In this document: one piece after another, positions 63,175 through 64,000 of the stretch | Position numbering within the stretch: position 1 is the first letter of the stretch | How the letters are laid out: each line of letters starts with the position of its first letter | Source of the DNA: JAVVHH01 sp965199585 | Lineage (GTDB): Bacteria > Pseudomonadota > Alphaproteobacteria > Acetobacterales > Acetobacteraceae | Assembly (NCBI GenBank): GCA_965199585.1 | Contig: CBDASI010000002.1 | Span: 2,852,001-2,916,000, forward strand | Length of the DNA: 64,000 nt | Direction of reading: 5' to 3' | Program-made: the position numbers and the translations under genes | The notes under the pieces: generated by a model | Told to the model about the DNA's origin: nothing | What the model saw: only the letters and a program-made list of their open reading frames with translations | Database searches by the model: none

Positions 63175-64000
63175 CACAAACAAGCTGCGGCTTTGCCGCC
63201 ATCGTCGGCGCTCCTAACGCCGGAAAGTCCACCCTGCTGAATCGCCTCACCGGTGCCAAGCTCTCCATCGTCAGCCCCAAGGCGCAGACGACCCGCTTCC
63301 GCGTGCTGGGCGTGCTCATGCGCGGCGCGGCGCAGATCCTGCTCGTCGACACCCCCGGTATTTTCCGCCCCAAGCGCAAGCTCGACCGCGCCATGGTCAA
63401 GGCAGCCTGGACCGGCGCCGAGGATGCCGACCTGGCGCTGCTCATCGTCGACAGCCGCGCGGGCGCGACGGAAGATGTCCGAGCCATCGCCGGCCAGCTG
63501 GCCGAGCGCAAGCGCCGCGTCTGGCTCATCCTCAACAAGATCGACCTTATCGAGCGACAGGACCTGCTGCCGCTGACCGCGACGATGAACAACGAGCTGC
63601 CCGCCGAGCAGACCTTCATGGTCAGCGCCGCCAACGGCGACGGGCTCGACCGCCTGCTCGACGCTCTGGCTGCGGCCATGCCGCCGGGGCCGCATCTGTA
63701 TCCCGAAGACGACCTCACCGACCTGCCGGATCGCCTGCTCGCCGCCGAGATCGTCCGCGAGCAGATCTTCATGCAGACCCATGAGGAAATCCCGTATGGC
63801 GCCACGGTGGAGACCGAGAACTGGACCGAACGGCCTGACGGTTCCGTCCGCATCGACGCGACCGTCTACGTCGCCCGCACCGGCCACAAGGCAATCATGA
63901 TCGGCGACGGCGGTAGCCGCATCAAGCAGATCGGCGCCGTGTCCCGCCGTGAGCTGACCCGGTTACTGGACCGCCCGGTGCACCTGTTCCTCAACGTCAA
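63171..64000 (+). CDS. era: GTPase Era (C-terminus outside window)
   Basis: Ribosome-assembly GTPase acting on 16S rRNA. G1 G-A-P-N-A-G-K-S-T, G2 T-T-R, G3 D-T-P-G, G4 N-K-I-D and G5 S-A-A are in order; the KH domain has begun (I-M-I-G-D-G-G-S-R-I-K-Q-I-G). About 276 residues are present; the last few are lost at the edge. ATGA overlap with rnc. Confidence 0.95.
   Translation, partial: MTQTSCGFAAIVGAPNAGKSTLLNRLTGAKLSIVSPKAQTTRFRVLGVLMRGAAQILLVDTPGIFRPKRKLDRAMVKAAWTGAEDADLALLIVDSRAGATEDVRAIAGQLAERKRRVWLILNKIDLIERQDLLPLTATMNNELPAEQTFMVSAANGDGLDRLLDALAAAMPPGPHLYPEDDLTDLPDRLLAAEIVREQIFMQTHEEIPYGATVETENWTERPDGSVRIDATVYVARTGHKAIMIGDGGSRIKQIGAVSRRELTRLLDRPVHLFLNV

Overview
The window is high-GC DNA from an alphaproteobacterium, most likely an acetic-acid-bacteria relative (Acetobacteraceae, Rhodospirillales). 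This rests on three things: almost all genes end their codons in C or G; the pyruvate dehydrogenase genes have the alphaproteobacterial layout pdhA, pdhB with an N-terminal lipoyl domain, aceF, lpd; and the housekeeping run rpoZ, relA/spoT, acpS, lepB, rnc, era is typical. The genus cannot be fixed from the sequence alone. I see no tRNA, rRNA or CRISPR array.

From 1 to 23 kb most genes are on the minus strand. They encode a DUF1345 membrane protein, a glycosyltransferase/methyltransferase fusion, an MFS transporter, a secreted DUF1501/DUF1800 pair, and a complete nucleoside uptake and salvage operon (BMP-type binding protein, double ATPase, two permeases, cytidine deaminase, nucleoside deoxyribosyltransferase). 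An asparagine synthase/glycosyltransferase/NUDIX cluster, an M20 amidohydrolase, ygfZ, a thioesterase and a DUF2076 protein follow.

From 23.4 to 40.7 kb lie glyQ and glyS, ppdK, several small enzymes and the pyruvate dehydrogenase operon. glyQ and glyS, normally adjacent, are separated by 3.2 kb holding three minus-strand genes of unknown function, one with kinase-like motifs.

From 40.6 to 44.2 kb is a low-GC island with a two-gene unit: a DUF5343 protein and a HEPN protein. The DUF5343 gene is split by a 2.1-kb IS66-family element with an 8-bp target duplication; precise excision would restore the frame. The codon use of the last 46 codons of lpd, next to the island, is also foreign.

From 44.4 to 64 kb are small accessory genes, then conserved genes: lipA with a Coq10/RatA-type protein, threonine aldolase, a CinA-type amidohydrolase, a soluble lytic transglycosylase, dapA, smpB, a family 5 uracil-DNA glycosylase with a NYN-domain protein, folK, rpoZ, the (p)ppGpp synthetase/hydrolase, acpS, lepB, rnc and era (cut by the window end).

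Four kinds of short dispersed repeats sit mainly between genes. No gene-free stretch exceeds about 300 bases. The remaining gaps (for example 24356-24567, 27337-27546, 44237-44458, 45496-45715) hold no recognisable gene.
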